Origin: Actinomycetes bacterium
GTDB lineage: Bacteria; Actinomycetota; Actinomycetes; Mycobacteriales; Mycobacteriaceae
NCBI GenBank assembly: GCA_023461275.1
Contig: JAEYMI010000052.1
Span: 1 to 64,000 of the forward strand
Direction of reading: 5' to 3'
Length of the DNA stretch: 64,000 bases
Shown here: positions 43,493 to 53,188 of the stretch, piece by piece
How positions within the stretch are numbered: the stretch's first letter is position 1
Layout of the letters: each line of letters opens with the position of its first letter
Notes under the pieces: model-generated
What the model was told of the DNA's origin: nothing
Databases searched by the model: none
The model's input: only the letters and a program-made list of their open reading frames with translations
Position numbers and translations under genes: made by a program

Positions 43493-44341
43493 ATGAATGA
43501 TATAACAAATTCGGACTTTCCCGACCATACTTCATGGCACATCAAACGGCGATCGTTTATCGCCGGTACGGCAGGGCTTGCCGCATCCATCGGAATAGGG
43601 GCCGGGTCGTTTCTGAATAGCCCCCGAGCCGAGGCGCTCACACTGACTTTTGTCGACGATTTCACCGGCGCCGCCGGCAGCAAACCGAACCCCCGGGTCT
43701 GGGCCGCCCGACAGGGCTCAACCGGCTACTTTCCATCGGCGGTCTACCTGGACAGCGCGGCTACGGCCTTCGTCGACGGAAACTCTAATCTCGTTCTGCG
43801 CGCGATGAAGTGCACCGCTCCACCGCCGTGGTGGCCGTCGGCTCAGTACCAGGCCGCCTGGCTGACGACGAAGGCCTCGTTCTCCTCCGGGATCAACTCC
43901 GTCTGGGAGGCGCGGATCAAGTTCGATCCCACCAAAGGCGTGTGGCCCTGTTTCTGGCTGATGGGTGTCAACAAGGATTGGCCGGAGTGCGGTGAAGTGG
44001 ACATCATCGAGTTGTTCAGCACCCTGGGCGCAGGCAGCACCGTTCACGCGCCGATACCCGGGAAGCGAGACACGATCAAGGCACAGAAGAACGTCGCCTT
44101 CGACGACCAGTGGCACACCTGGCGATTGCAGTGGGACGACTCGGGTTTCAAGTTCTGGCAGGACTACACCTACGGCAAGGCTCCGTACTTCACCGTTGCG
44201 ACCGACTCGCTCGACAACTGGCCGTTCTCCGACAGCAATCCGCTCTACATCATCCTCAACACCAATGTGGTCGGCGATCTCGACGCGGCCAAACTGCCCT
44301 GCGACATGCTCGTCGACTGGGTGCGGGTGGGTCGGATCTAG
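43493..44341 (+). CDS. GH16 family glycosidase, Tat-exported
   Basis: The 282-residue protein starts with a twin-arginine signal (IKRRSFIAGTAGLAAS, 18-33). The GH16 jelly roll carries ECGEVDIIELF, with the EVDIIE catalytic set: nucleophile Glu168, Asp170 and acid/base Glu173. The family acts on beta-1,3/1,4-glucans, galactans and carrageenans. Tat export suggests folding before secretion. It ends 18 bases before the convergent glycosyltransferase gene. A dedicated substrate is not evident. Confidence 0.87.
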   Translation: MNDITNSDFPDHTSWHIKRRSFIAGTAGLAASIGIGAGSFLNSPRAEALTLTFVDDFTGAAGSKPNPRVWAARQGSTGYFPSAVYLDSAATAFVDGNSNLVLRAMKCTAPPPWWPSAQYQAAWLTTKASFSSGINSVWEARIKFDPTKGVWPCFWLMGVNKDWPECGEVDIIELFSTLGAGSTVHAPIPGKRDTIKAQKNVAFDDQWHTWRLQWDDSGFKFWQDYTYGKAPYFTVATDSLDNWPFSDSNPLYIILNTNVVGDLDAAKLPCDMLVDWVRVGRI

Positions 44342-44359
44342 CCGCTGGTGCTCCGACAC

Positions 44360-45499
44360 CTACCCTGAAAGACTTGCGACAGAATAACATTCGCCGAGTT
44401 GGCGGCCGATCGCCGCCATGGAGAACTCTCTGCTCACGCCTTCACGCCCACGTCGGCCCATCTCCTCGGCGGCACGTGGATCGTCGAGCAACGCCCGGAT
44501 CGCGTCCGCCAGTGCGGCCGGGGTCGCGTCATCCACCACAAGTCCGCACCGGTTGCGCTCCACGAACGGGGCCAGCCCGCAATCACGCATGACGATCACC
44601 GGCACGCCGGTCGAGCACGCCTCCACCACCGACATCCCGAACGGCTCGTCCTCGGCGGGCAAGACATAAACGTCAGCCACCGCAAGACGATCGAGAACCT
44701 CGGCCGCGGCAACGGCCGGCTCCCGGGCAAGGTCGGTCGCATCGCCGCCATTCGCGACGAACTCCTCGACCACCAAATCCACCTCCGCACCGGCACCCTC
44801 GTCCGGTCCGACAACCCGGAATCGCGCGGAGACCTCGTCGTTGAGCAGCACAGCCGCCGCCTGAGCGAACAATTCCGGCCGCTTGCGCCGGTGGAGCCGC
44901 GCGAGGAACAGCACCTCTGGTTTGTCCGGCACCACAGTCAGATTCCGAACGATCGAGGTATCGGGCACGCCGTTGGGCACCACCATCGCCTTGGCGTCCG
45001 GACTCAGCTGACGCACCCGGCGAACCTCTTCGTCGTTCAGACACAGCACACGAGTCGCCGTGGACAGCAAACGCGCGGTCACGAACCGGTCGAAGAACCG
45101 GACTGCCGCTGATCTCTTCGGCACCACCATTCCGTGGCACTGAACCACGAAGTCGGTCCTTCCGATCAGTGCCACCACCGCCGACGGTAGCGTCACCAGA
45201 TCCCTCGACATGTGGATGTGGACCGCGTCGAACGTGCCGATGTTGCGGATCACCCACCACCACAACGCGATCGACCACGTTCCGGCGTACCCGACGCGTG
45301 GAATGCGCCGACGCCGGAACAAAGTGACCGGCACCCGCTCAAACGAGCGGCTTCCCGGTCCGAGTCCCTCCTCGGTGGCGATCAACGTAACCTCGTTGCC
45401 CAGCCGTGCCAGTTCTCGGGCCTGGTTGACGGCGACCCTGGTCGGCCCGCCGTATCCCCCGTCGGCTGCGACCACCGCGACAATGTGCAGGACTCTCAT
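44360..45499 (-). CDS. family 4 glycosyltransferase
   Basis: The 379-residue GT-B protein starts MRVLHIVAVVAADGGYGGPTR, the donor-loop region, and has DEPFGMSVVEACSTGVPVIV (E-x7-E donor motif) and FLARLHRRKRPELF. It is the last gene of a minus-strand pair after the Wzz-like gene at 45513, with a 13-base gap. It should act in repeat-unit assembly. Donor and acceptor unknown. Confidence 0.85.
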   Translation of the reverse strand: MRVLHIVAVVAADGGYGGPTRVAVNQARELARLGNEVTLIATEEGLGPGSRSFERVPVTLFRRRRIPRVGYAGTWSIALWWWVIRNIGTFDAVHIHMSRDLVTLPSAVVALIGRTDFVVQCHGMVVPKRSAAVRFFDRFVTARLLSTATRVLCLNDEEVRRVRQLSPDAKAMVVPNGVPDTSIVRNLTVVPDKPEVLFLARLHRRKRPELFAQAAAVLLNDEVSARFRVVGPDEGAGAEVDLVVEEFVANGGDATDLAREPAVAAAEVLDRLAVADVYVLPAEDEPFGMSVVEACSTGVPVIVMRDCGLAPFVERNRCGLVVDDATPAALADAIRALLDDPRAAEEMGRRGREGVSREFSMAAIGRQLGECYSVASLSG

Positions 45500-45512
45500 C
45501 GCGCTGCGCCTC

Positions 45513-46883
45513 TCACCGCGACCGATCGGGGGTCACCAAATCGGCCTTGTCGGAGTGCGATTCGTCGATCTCGGTCGCGTCATGGTCGATCGCGCTGTCG
45601 ACGACTGATCCGGCGGCCGCCTTCGCCTTCTGCTCGGTGTCCACCTCATCGTCGACGACGTCCTCCGCGCCAGAAGGCTTCTTGGCGACGTCGGCCAACA
45701 CGTAGCGGACCGTCCGAAACCGTGCGGTGTCAGTCTGTTCCACCGCGGCAGCAAGAGACGCCGGCCGATCTTTGCGTCGAGCGACGATGACGATCACAGA
45801 GTCGAACACGGCCGCGAGTTCTGCAGTGAAGATCGTCGAGCCGGGCGCACCCGCCGCGTCCACTACCGGCGGTCCGGCAACCAGCACGAAGTCGTTGTCC
45901 GCGACTCGATCCGATACCGCGTCGGCAAGATCGGTGAGTCCGGACACCCTGGTGTTCAACGTGTTCCATGAGATCGACGGTCCCGATGAACTACCTTCGG
46001 CGCCAACACCTCCGACGACAACGGCCCGCGCTTCACCGGAGATCAGGCGGTCCGCCAAGCCCGTTCCGAACACCGGCACGGCGGCCGAACCCTTATCGGT
46101 CAGCGAAGCGATCAGTACCCGCTGAGGCCCGCTCTTGCGGAAGTCCTGCACGAGGTCGGCGATCACCGGCTCGAGCGCAAGATCCTCGGTATCCGAGCCG
46201 ATCGCGAGTTCGGCGCTCGGGCCGAACCCGACGACCGCCGCAAGGTCGTCGGCGTCGCGCACTCGTCGGTTGAGCCGCTCGAAGATCAACGCCAGCAGGA
46301 CACCGAGAACACCGCCGGCCAACGCCGCGAGCAACACCGTCACCAGAGTCTTCGGCATCACCGGGCTCGAGTCGACTGTGGCAGGCGTGACGACCGACAA
46401 CTGCGTCGTCGGTTGCCGGCCACCGGACGGAACCTCCAGTCGTGCAACAGAATCGGTCAACGAGTCGGCGACGGCATCGGCGAGTCGCACCGCAGTTGCC
46501 TTGTCAGTGTTCTGTGCGGTGATCTGAATGATCGTGGTGCCGGGCACCGTGGACGCGGCGACGTTCGACCGGAGCGTGTCCAGTCCCTCGTCGAGTCCGG
46601 ACGCCTCACGCGCCGGAATCAATACCGCGTCGGAGTAGACCATCTTCGCGTAGGACGACACCCGCTCCTCGGAGCCCTTGGTGTTGTCGTAAGTGGTCGA
46701 CGGCATCTCACTGCTGCCCGACGTCGCGTACAGCGTCGTCTCGGCCTGGTAGACCGGGGTTCTGGTCAGGCAGTAGATCAACGCAATACCGGCACCGAGG
46801 GCGATCATTCCGATAACGAATAACCACGCCCTGGCGATCGTCAGCGCCGCATTCCTAGCTCCGAACACACGCATGTCACTCAT
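45513..46883 (-). CDS. Wzz-type protein with a degenerate kinase domain (copy 2)
   Basis: The 456-residue protein has helices at ~16-37 and ~180-202 around an extracytoplasmic Wzz domain (PVYQAETTLYATSG, ASTVPGTTIIQITAQN). The cytoplasmic domain (~215-400) sits where a BY-type tyrosine kinase belongs but lacks Walker A: RVLIASLTDKGSAAVPVF has no GKS/T. Walker B (DFVLVAGPP) has lost its Asp, and there is no C-terminal Tyr cluster, only an acidic tail. A second degenerate copy is at 60807. It is divergent from the polymerase at 47033. Confidence 0.8.
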   Translation of the reverse strand: MSDMRVFGARNAALTIARAWLFVIGMIALGAGIALIYCLTRTPVYQAETTLYATSGSSEMPSTTYDNTKGSEERVSSYAKMVYSDAVLIPAREASGLDEGLDTLRSNVAASTVPGTTIIQITAQNTDKATAVRLADAVADSLTDSVARLEVPSGGRQPTTQLSVVTPATVDSSPVMPKTLVTVLLAALAGGVLGVLLALIFERLNRRVRDADDLAAVVGFGPSAELAIGSDTEDLALEPVIADLVQDFRKSGPQRVLIASLTDKGSAAVPVFGTGLADRLISGEARAVVVGGVGAEGSSSGPSISWNTLNTRVSGLTDLADAVSDRVADNDFVLVAGPPVVDAAGAPGSTIFTAELAAVFDSVIVIVARRKDRPASLAAAVEQTDTARFRTVRYVLADVAKKPSGAEDVVDDEVDTEQKAKAAAGSVVDSAIDHDATEIDESHSDKADLVTPDRSR

Positions 46884-46989
46884 TTCCTGTCTCCCTGGAC
46901 GGGGGGTTCAGTCCGACATTCGATCCCGACGATCGCACACCATTGAGCACGAGCACTTAATACACGGTACAGTCTAGTGAACCACTTCG

Positions 46990-47006
46990 CTATCCGAACG
47001 GGATAG
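46990..47006 (+). promoter_or_regulatory. inverted repeat in the polymerase leader
   Basis: CTATCC-GAACG-GGATAG has perfect 6-base arms and lies 27 bases before the ATG at 47033, in the 149-base gap to the divergent Wzz gene. It could be an operator or a leader hairpin. GAAGGA lies 9 bases before the start. Confidence 0.35.
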
Positions 47007-47032
47007 TCGTCATCACTCAAGAAGGATCAACA

Positions 47033-48418
47033 ATGACCATCTTGATCGGAACCGGATCCAACGGACGCGGGAAATTTGTCCATTATGTGAACATGACAAC
47101 CATCTGGTCCAATCTGATGATTGTCGCGATGATTGGGGCCGCGGTCTGCAGTACGTGGGGAATTCTGCATATCAGCATCCTGCAGATCGCTGACATCTTC
47201 CTCGTCGGAGCGGCAGCCTTGGCCTTGGGGCTCTTCATCTTCTCCGGTTTGCGCTTCACGATTCCGTATTGGATCTTCGCGCCGCCCGCGGCACTCCTTG
47301 CCTGCAGCCTGATCCGCGTCATCAGCCCGGTCCCCGAGTTCTTCTACAGTGAGCGTTTCCAGCTCGCCATCTACAAGCCCGGCAGTCTTGTCAAGGCGTC
47401 TTTCTGGCTGCTGGCGATCCTCGTCATCCCGCTGTGCGTGATGGCGTGCGCGGCCATCAACAAGCGCTCACCATCCTGGATCGCTTACGGATTCCTTGTC
47501 GGAGTGTGCATTTCGGCGTCGGTTGGTATCAGCGACTTCCTCGGATTCACCCACGTCGCGGCGTCTTACGGTTATCAGACCATCACCATGCGCCAGGCCG
47601 GCCTGACAGCGCATCCCAACACTCTCGGGTTCGTCTCGATCATTTCGGTACCCATAGCGATCCATCTACTCGCCTCCGAATCGGCCCGCGTGAAATGGTT
47701 GTCGACGTTAGCCGTCGCCCTACTCTGCGGCGGCGTCGTGGTATCCGGCTCCCGCGCCGCGCAGGTGCTATTCATTCCCGTGGTGATCGCGTCGATCATT
47801 GTCACTCCGGCTCCGGTTAGGGCAGCGGTCAGAAATTGGATCGCAATGCTGATGGCCGGCGGGTTGATCGCAGGTGTCATCGCCTTGTTTACCGTGATTC
47901 CAGAATCAACCAGAGACCAACTCCTGCGATTCGGTAGCAACAACTCGAACGCTGCCGACAGCGATTCTGAACGGGGAATCCTGGCGAGCCAGGCACTGAA
48001 CGACTTCTTTCACTTCCCGGTCGCCGGAATCGGCATCAAACACATCGCAGACGCACACAGTGTTTACCTGCAGTTGATTTCTTCTGGTGGCCTTATTCTC
48101 CTGTTCGCGATGCTGGTCTATTGGATCGGATGTATCCGAAATGGCATTGCCCTGACCCGCCTCGGAGTGACCATCGCTCCATTCCTGACCATCGGAGTCA
48201 TCGCCTGGATGATGCTGGGAATCGTGGAGAACCCGATCAGCGATCGGTACCTGTACTACACCGTGGCCTGTATCGCCGGTCTGGCCAGCGCCCACCTCAA
48301 ACCGATGACCACCTTGTCCACCCGGCGCTTGTCCACGGGGCGGGTGGCCACCGAACGTCAGCCGAGCGGCTCGTCGAGTATCGCGCCTTCCATCGTGACT
48401 CCTGATCGCTCGAAGTAG
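47033..48418 (+). CDS. O-antigen ligase/polymerase family protein (copy 2)
   Basis: The 461-residue protein has about 12 membrane helices and the Wzy_C layout: GLTAHPNTLGFVSIISVPI, VVVSGSRAAQVLFIP, and the large loop with GIGIKHIADAHSVYLQLISSGG, where the conserved His lies. It should polymerise or ligate lipid-linked glycan outside the membrane. The ATG has a ribosome site AAGAAGGA. Its last 61 bases overlap the convergent acyltransferase gene, which is unusual. Confidence 0.8.
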   Translation: MTILIGTGSNGRGKFVHYVNMTTIWSNLMIVAMIGAAVCSTWGILHISILQIADIFLVGAAALALGLFIFSGLRFTIPYWIFAPPAALLACSLIRVISPVPEFFYSERFQLAIYKPGSLVKASFWLLAILVIPLCVMACAAINKRSPSWIAYGFLVGVCISASVGISDFLGFTHVAASYGYQTITMRQAGLTAHPNTLGFVSIISVPIAIHLLASESARVKWLSTLAVALLCGGVVVSGSRAAQVLFIPVVIASIIVTPAPVRAAVRNWIAMLMAGGLIAGVIALFTVIPESTRDQLLRFGSNNSNAADSDSERGILASQALNDFFHFPVAGIGIKHIADAHSVYLQLISSGGLILLFAMLVYWIGCIRNGIALTRLGVTIAPFLTIGVIAWMMLGIVENPISDRYLYYTVACIAGLASAHLKPMTTLSTRRLSTGRVATERQPSGSSSIAPSIVTPDRSK

Positions 48419-49050
48419 TCACCCTTGGTGGCACGACGCCACTTGGCCGGCGATCCAGCGTAGAGACCGGATTCCAGCCTCTCGTTCTCCCGCCGTTTCA
48501 GAAGTGTGGCGTTGGCCGCGAGGACCGACTTCTCGGGTAGTGCGGAGCCCATCAGCATCACCGCACAGCTACCGATCAGGCTGTGGTGTCCGACCGACAC
48601 CATGCCGACTCTTTGCTTGTACTCGTCGAAGTCGGGTTGGTGGGTTTGGACGAAGCATCGTGTTCCGCCCAGGCATGCGTAGTCGCCGAGCCGCACCAGA
48701 CCCGACGCGTCGATGTAGCACCGGCCGCCGATGCGTGACCCGTAACCCATCTCGACGGTGCCCGCCGAGGGATCGACACCACGAAAGTCCGGATGTGCCG
48801 AGATCCAGTTGAACGACCCGATCATCGCCTGTTCTCCGACGCGCAGGAAGGTGAGGTCTCGGATCACATTGAATGGTCGAACTCTCGAATTTCGTTCCAG
48901 AACACAGTTTTTGACTCCGAGCACAATGTTTGGTCCGATACTCGCGGACGGGTCCACGTCGTGACCGAATCGTCGGAGCATCCGGTTCTTCATCGACGAT
49001 GCGGGAAGTGCCCACACCAATCCCTCGACCCCCGATCGAGCTCGTCCCAC
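48358..49050 (-). CDS. hexapeptide-repeat acyltransferase (copy 2)
   Basis: The protein has 230 residues from a GTG at 49050, 7 bases after GAGAGG; a longer upstream frame lacks conservation with the copy at 39786. Shared parts: ALPASSMKNRMLRRFGHDV, RVRPFNVIRDL, AMIGSFNWISAHPDFRG, and a THQPDFDEY turn with a conserved His. A left-handed beta-helix O-acetyltransferase is likely. It overlaps the convergent polymerase gene by 61 bases. Downstream of the flippase at 49170 on the same strand, it is probably co-transcribed. Confidence 0.77.
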   Translation of the reverse strand: MGRARSGVEGLVWALPASSMKNRMLRRFGHDVDPSASIGPNIVLGVKNCVLERNSRVRPFNVIRDLTFLRVGEQAMIGSFNWISAHPDFRGVDPSAGTVEMGYGSRIGGRCYIDASGLVRLGDYACLGGTRCFVQTHQPDFDEYKQRVGMVSVGHHSLIGSCAVMLMGSALPEKSVLAANATLLKRRENERLESGLYAGSPAKWRRATKGDYFERSGVTMEGAILDEPLG

Positions 49051-49169
49051 GCGTCCACCTCTCTCGTCTGATCCAGAGAACCGGACCGGGCCATCGACCT
49101 TGTCCGAATACCAGAATTCTATCAGCCAGCACTCCGTAATACGTTGTGTGCGTACGGTTCTCCAATTTC

Positions 49170-50480
49170 TCAACCCACCTGGGAGCCGGGGCTTCGCGAG
49201 GCCTTCGGAGCACCAACCACCGCAGCATCAACCACCGCGGGATCAACCGCCGCAGCCCTTTCTGAGCCGATCGCCTCCGCGGTCCAGGGCCGAAACCACA
49301 GCAGCGTAATGGCCGCGGTGACCAGGGTGCCGACCAGAAATGCCATGGCGACACCCCATGCGGTTCCCGGAATCCACAGTGAGACAGTGATTGCCGCGAG
49401 CGCGACAACGACGAAGACACATTTCACGGTCAGCGCATCGGCAGAGCGGTTCTGCGCCTTGAGCGCGATACCCAGCACCGTGATCCACGCGCTTGCGGCG
49501 TACTGTGCGGCCATCACGACGATGACAGCCCGGGCGGGCTCGTAGGTGCTCCCCAGGATCAGCCCACCGAGCGAGCTCGGCAGGAAGCGCAGGATGATGC
49601 CCACGACCAGAGCGATCGTCGAGGTGATCACCGCGACCTTGATCAACAGACGCCAGGTCTGCTGCGGATGTCGTTCAGCACGAACAGCTTCGGGAATCAC
49701 GACCAGCGGGATGGCGCTGGCGACGATGGCCAGTGGGGCCAGCGCCGCGGTCGCACCCCTGATCGCCGCGGCGGCGACGTTGTCCACCACCGTGGCCACC
49801 AACAACAGAACAATGAAGATCGTGACCTGCTCGAGTCCGGCGTCGATACCGTAGCGGATGCGGTGCTTGCCGTCGGCGACGATCCACCGGCGCAAGCCCT
49901 TGAGTCGAGGGATGATCCGAAGGTTGACCATCAACCCCACCAACGCGATTCCCGCACACAGCGCCCATCCCCCGACCAGCCAGACCGCGGTCAGCCAGGA
50001 GGGCTTGGTCCAGGCGGCGATCAGCATGAGGAAGCTGCCCGCGCACCACACACCGTCCCAAAGTGCGGCAACGTGAGCATCGCCCAGGGTGATGGCAACA
50101 TAGCGCAGCACGTCCTGGGCGAGCACCAGCGGCACCGCAACGGCCAACAGCAACGCCGATGCATCGACCGCGCCGGTGAACGCATACACCACCAACCCGA
50201 TCGAAACCGCCAGTCCGCCAACCAGTGCCGCCCCCATCGCCAACGCACCCTGCCGTCGTACGTCGGAGGCGCCGAGGTCGGCGGTGAGCAACAACGGAGT
50301 GCCGATCGCGCCGCGCAGGATTCCCAGCGCGGCCGCGACGAGGGTGAACATCAACGCGATCCGGCCGAAATCCTCGGTGGCAGCCACCACGGCGATAGCA
50401 AACAGGATCAGGCCGTTCCCCACGCTGGAGAACACCTGATCAAGCGTGCCGGATACAGCACGCAGCTTTCCGCCGGCCAT
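49170..50480 (-). CDS. oligosaccharide flippase, Wzx type (copy 2)
   Basis: The protein has 436 residues and about 12-14 helices. Start: ATG at 50480 (MAGGKLRAVSGTLDQVFSSVGNGLIL), which fits the close paralogue at 57730 that begins MEKLRMICGTLDQVF; a TTG two codons upstream is possible. It shares long stretches with that copy (VAVPLVLAQDVLRYVAIT, YGIDAGLEQVTIFIVL), so the two are a recent-looking duplication. Function: lipid-linked repeat-unit export. It sits between the acyltransferase genes at 48358 and 50504. Confidence 0.82.
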   Translation of the reverse strand: MAGGKLRAVSGTLDQVFSSVGNGLILFAIAVVAATEDFGRIALMFTLVAAALGILRGAIGTPLLLTADLGASDVRRQGALAMGAALVGGLAVSIGLVVYAFTGAVDASALLLAVAVPLVLAQDVLRYVAITLGDAHVAALWDGVWCAGSFLMLIAAWTKPSWLTAVWLVGGWALCAGIALVGLMVNLRIIPRLKGLRRWIVADGKHRIRYGIDAGLEQVTIFIVLLLVATVVDNVAAAAIRGATAALAPLAIVASAIPLVVIPEAVRAERHPQQTWRLLIKVAVITSTIALVVGIILRFLPSSLGGLILGSTYEPARAVIVVMAAQYAASAWITVLGIALKAQNRSADALTVKCVFVVVALAAITVSLWIPGTAWGVAMAFLVGTLVTAAITLLWFRPWTAEAIGSERAAAVDPAVVDAAVVGAPKASRSPGSQVG

Positions 50481-50503
50481 CGTCAATGCTCACCCACCAC
50501 TGC

Positions 50504-51814
50504 TCATCCAACCCGTTCTTCGCTGGCGATCGAATCGGTCGGAATCGTCAGGGCGCGGGCCAATCCTGCTCGGACCCGCTCGGGGTCGGCGATATCTGGG
50601 GAGAAGGTGGCGGCGAATTGAATGGTGCCACCGGCATTGGTCATACACACCGAGATGTGCTGACTGCTTCCGGGCGGAAGCGCGACAGCGAAGATCTTCT
50701 GCCCGTCCTGGCGCCAGGAAAGTTTGGCGGACGCGGGGAGGCGAGTGACGTCGGACAGGATCAACCTCGGGCGGCCGTGTGCCGGCTCACCGATGCCACG
50801 CAAACTCCGGTGTGCCCCCATCCGCCGAATCGTCGCGGCGGCAGTCGTGCGGGCCAACAACCGGGTCGACTCCAATTCGGCACGCACCGCCTCACCGAAG
50901 GCCCCGGGTCTGATCGCGCAGTCGGGCAACGCGATCGTCGCGATTCCCGCCAGGTTGCCCAGCGTTCCGGCGTCCTTCGGTAGGTAGCGCCGCAGATCGA
51001 CGAGGATGTTCACGTCGTCCATGACGTGAACGCCGTACTCGCGCAGCCCTCGCCAGATGCAGTAGAACATCAGCGAACTCAGTGATGCGCCGGGCGCCTC
51101 GACGTCGCGCCACGCCTTCAGCTCGTGGAGGTAGCCCGGAGTGCTCCCGGCCCACGCCGCCGCGACCCTGGTGGTCCCGCTCGAGGGGTCGACGCGCTGG
51201 CGGCGCAGCGGCGGTGCGTCGTCGGTGTCCGCCCCCGAGGTGAGACGTTCGGACAATCGGCCCAAGGCGCCCTGGATCGCCCCGCTCGTCATCGCCCCGA
51301 TATCTTTCGAGATCGCCAACGGCTCGGAGACAACCGCATTGCGCAGCACCGACATCAACGCCGTGTTGGTGGTGGCCGGCGGTACGGGATCGACGAAACC
51401 ACCCGCCGGCGGGCTCTGAGCACCCAGCGCGGCCATCAGCTCGATCATCACTCCGCCGTCACCGATCCCGTGGTCGAGTCCGATGAGCAGATATCCGTCC
51501 TGGAAGGTGGCGACAATCGGCGCCCCCGGCTTGCGCGACAGCAACGACGTCAGAGCCGCGCTCGGATCCGTCACGTCGGCGTCCGCGGGAGCTGCAAGAT
51601 ACCGATCGGTGATCTCAGGATCGAATTCCCATGCCAGACTGTCTTCTTCCGGTTGTAGGCCGACCCGGTTGAGCGGACCGCGCTCAGCGATCGCCCGCAG
51701 CCGAGGCAGAATGGTCGACACGTCGTCGTTGCTCATCGGGCCCACGATCACCCACACGAACGATCCGGCCGACAACGCGTCGAGGACCCCCACGGTTTCC
51801 CTTCGCCCCGTCAT
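50504..51814 (-). CDS. condensation-domain-like acyltransferase (PapA/WS-DGAT superfamily)
   Basis: The 436-residue protein carries HGIGDG at 115-120 (LDHGIGDGGVM), the HxxxDG active-site motif of CoA-dependent acyltransferases such as condensation domains, PapA proteins and wax synthases. LVDLRRYLPKDAGTLGNLAG matches the conserved Arg/Asn region of such folds. It would transfer an acyl group from CoA or a carrier to a hydroxyl group. In a glycan operon it may acylate the polysaccharide or its lipid carrier. It overlaps the GT4 gene at its start (ATGA, 51811-51814). Confidence 0.78.
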   Translation of the reverse strand: MTGRRETVGVLDALSAGSFVWVIVGPMSNDDVSTILPRLRAIAERGPLNRVGLQPEEDSLAWEFDPEITDRYLAAPADADVTDPSAALTSLLSRKPGAPIVATFQDGYLLIGLDHGIGDGGVMIELMAALGAQSPPAGGFVDPVPPATTNTALMSVLRNAVVSEPLAISKDIGAMTSGAIQGALGRLSERLTSGADTDDAPPLRRQRVDPSSGTTRVAAAWAGSTPGYLHELKAWRDVEAPGASLSSLMFYCIWRGLREYGVHVMDDVNILVDLRRYLPKDAGTLGNLAGIATIALPDCAIRPGAFGEAVRAELESTRLLARTTAAATIRRMGAHRSLRGIGEPAHGRPRLILSDVTRLPASAKLSWRQDGQKIFAVALPPGSSQHISVCMTNAGGTIQFAATFSPDIADPERVRAGLARALTIPTDSIASEERVG

Positions 51815-53187
51815 TTCGACGCCACCCCCTGCATGGCTGCCGGAGCCAACACGCCTCTGGAACGCTCAGTCGGCGAGGGCCCGCCCGCGATCGGCTCGGG
51901 CAGCGTGGAATCCAGCGCCGCGGCAGCAGCAGTCGCCATCATCACCTGCGCGGCCGTGCCATAACCCGATTGGTCGAGTGATCGGCACCAGCGATCGTAG
52001 GAGTCGATGCCGGCGGCTTCGCTCAACGTCCGCAGCGCGTATTCGGGTCCGTTGGCTCCGAGCCGCGCACACAGATCGCGGTCGGCGACCAACGATTCCG
52101 CCTCGGTGACAAGCAGATCCGGATTACCGGCCGGGATCACGATTCCCGCACCCGAGGCCCGGACCTCCTCTGCCGACACCCCATCAGCGGCCACCGCCGC
52201 GAGCACCGGACGTCCGGCGGTGAAGTACGACGTCATCTTGCTCGGGACGGCCATTCCGTGCAGACCCGGAAGTTCGTGGACAAGGAGAACATCGGCCGCG
52301 GCGAGCACATCGTAGAACTCGTCTTCCGGTAGCGGCGGCAGGAACTGGATGTGGTCGACGCCAACTGCGCTGTCCTGGAGGGACTGTCGTTGATTGCCGT
52401 CGCCAACGAGGACGAATCGGACGTTCGAACCACGGGAATCGGAGCGTCGGGCCGCCGCGACCACTGACTCGAGCCCCTGTTTGACGCCCATGTTTCCGGT
52501 GTGCACCACGATGGTCTCGTCAGGCGACCACCCGTATTTCGTCCGGATGGACACGACCTGCTCCGGACTGCGTGCACAACTCGAACTGAGGTGACTCCAA
52601 TTGCGGATCACGGTGGTGGCCGATTCGCTGACACCCATGTCGACCAGCGAGTGCTGAAAGTGCCGGTGAATGACCGTGATTCCCGAGGCCCGGCGGAACA
52701 CCGCGGACTCGAAGGCGAGGGCAACGTTGGAAGCCAGGCCGCGTCCGCTGCCGGTCTCACGCATGCCGAGTCCGTACAGGTCGTGCACGATGAGTCCGAT
52801 GGGAATGCGCAGCGCCCGTGCCCTGGTCACCACCAGTGCCGCGGCGGCCAACGCCGGGGTCACGGCGATGACCAGGTCGTGCGGTCCCCAGTATGCGCTC
52901 GACGCCCGACGACCGAAGCTCAGCTCCATTCGGAGCCGATTGGCCAGCGTCACGTCACTGGGTACGAAGTGCGGGAACCGGTGTACCCGCACACCATTGA
53001 TGTACTCGACACGTTCCTGGTCGCCTTCATAGCCGGGGGCGATCCGCCACTCCGGATAATGTGGCAACCCGGTATAGACAGTGACAGCATGCCCACGGGC
53101 AGATAGACCTTCGGCCAACCCTGTTGTGTACGGGGCGATTCCGGTCATCTCAGGCGCGTAGTTGATTCCAACGACGAGAATTCTCAT
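51811..53187 (-). CDS. WcaI-like family 4 glycosyltransferase
   Basis: The 458-residue protein starts at ATG 53187 (MRILVVGINYAPEMTGIAPYT), one base after the upstream stop; GTG 53205 is an alternative. MTGIAPYTTGLAEGL and THYPEWR-like TGLPHYPEWRIAPGY match the WcaI colanic-acid glycosyltransferase family, which is linked to fucose transfer in E. coli. The C-terminal part has LPPLPEDEFYDVLAAADVLLVHE and VPSKMTSYFTAGRPVLA. The fucose-specific role fits Gmd/Fcl upstream but is inferred. Confidence 0.85.
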   Translation of the reverse strand: MRILVVGINYAPEMTGIAPYTTGLAEGLSARGHAVTVYTGLPHYPEWRIAPGYEGDQERVEYINGVRVHRFPHFVPSDVTLANRLRMELSFGRRASSAYWGPHDLVIAVTPALAAAALVVTRARALRIPIGLIVHDLYGLGMRETGSGRGLASNVALAFESAVFRRASGITVIHRHFQHSLVDMGVSESATTVIRNWSHLSSSCARSPEQVVSIRTKYGWSPDETIVVHTGNMGVKQGLESVVAAARRSDSRGSNVRFVLVGDGNQRQSLQDSAVGVDHIQFLPPLPEDEFYDVLAAADVLLVHELPGLHGMAVPSKMTSYFTAGRPVLAAVAADGVSAEEVRASGAGIVIPAGNPDLLVTEAESLVADRDLCARLGANGPEYALRTLSEAAGIDSYDRWCRSLDQSGYGTAAQVMMATAAAAALDSTLPEPIAGGPSPTERSRGVLAPAAMQGVASK

Positions 53188-53188
53188 G

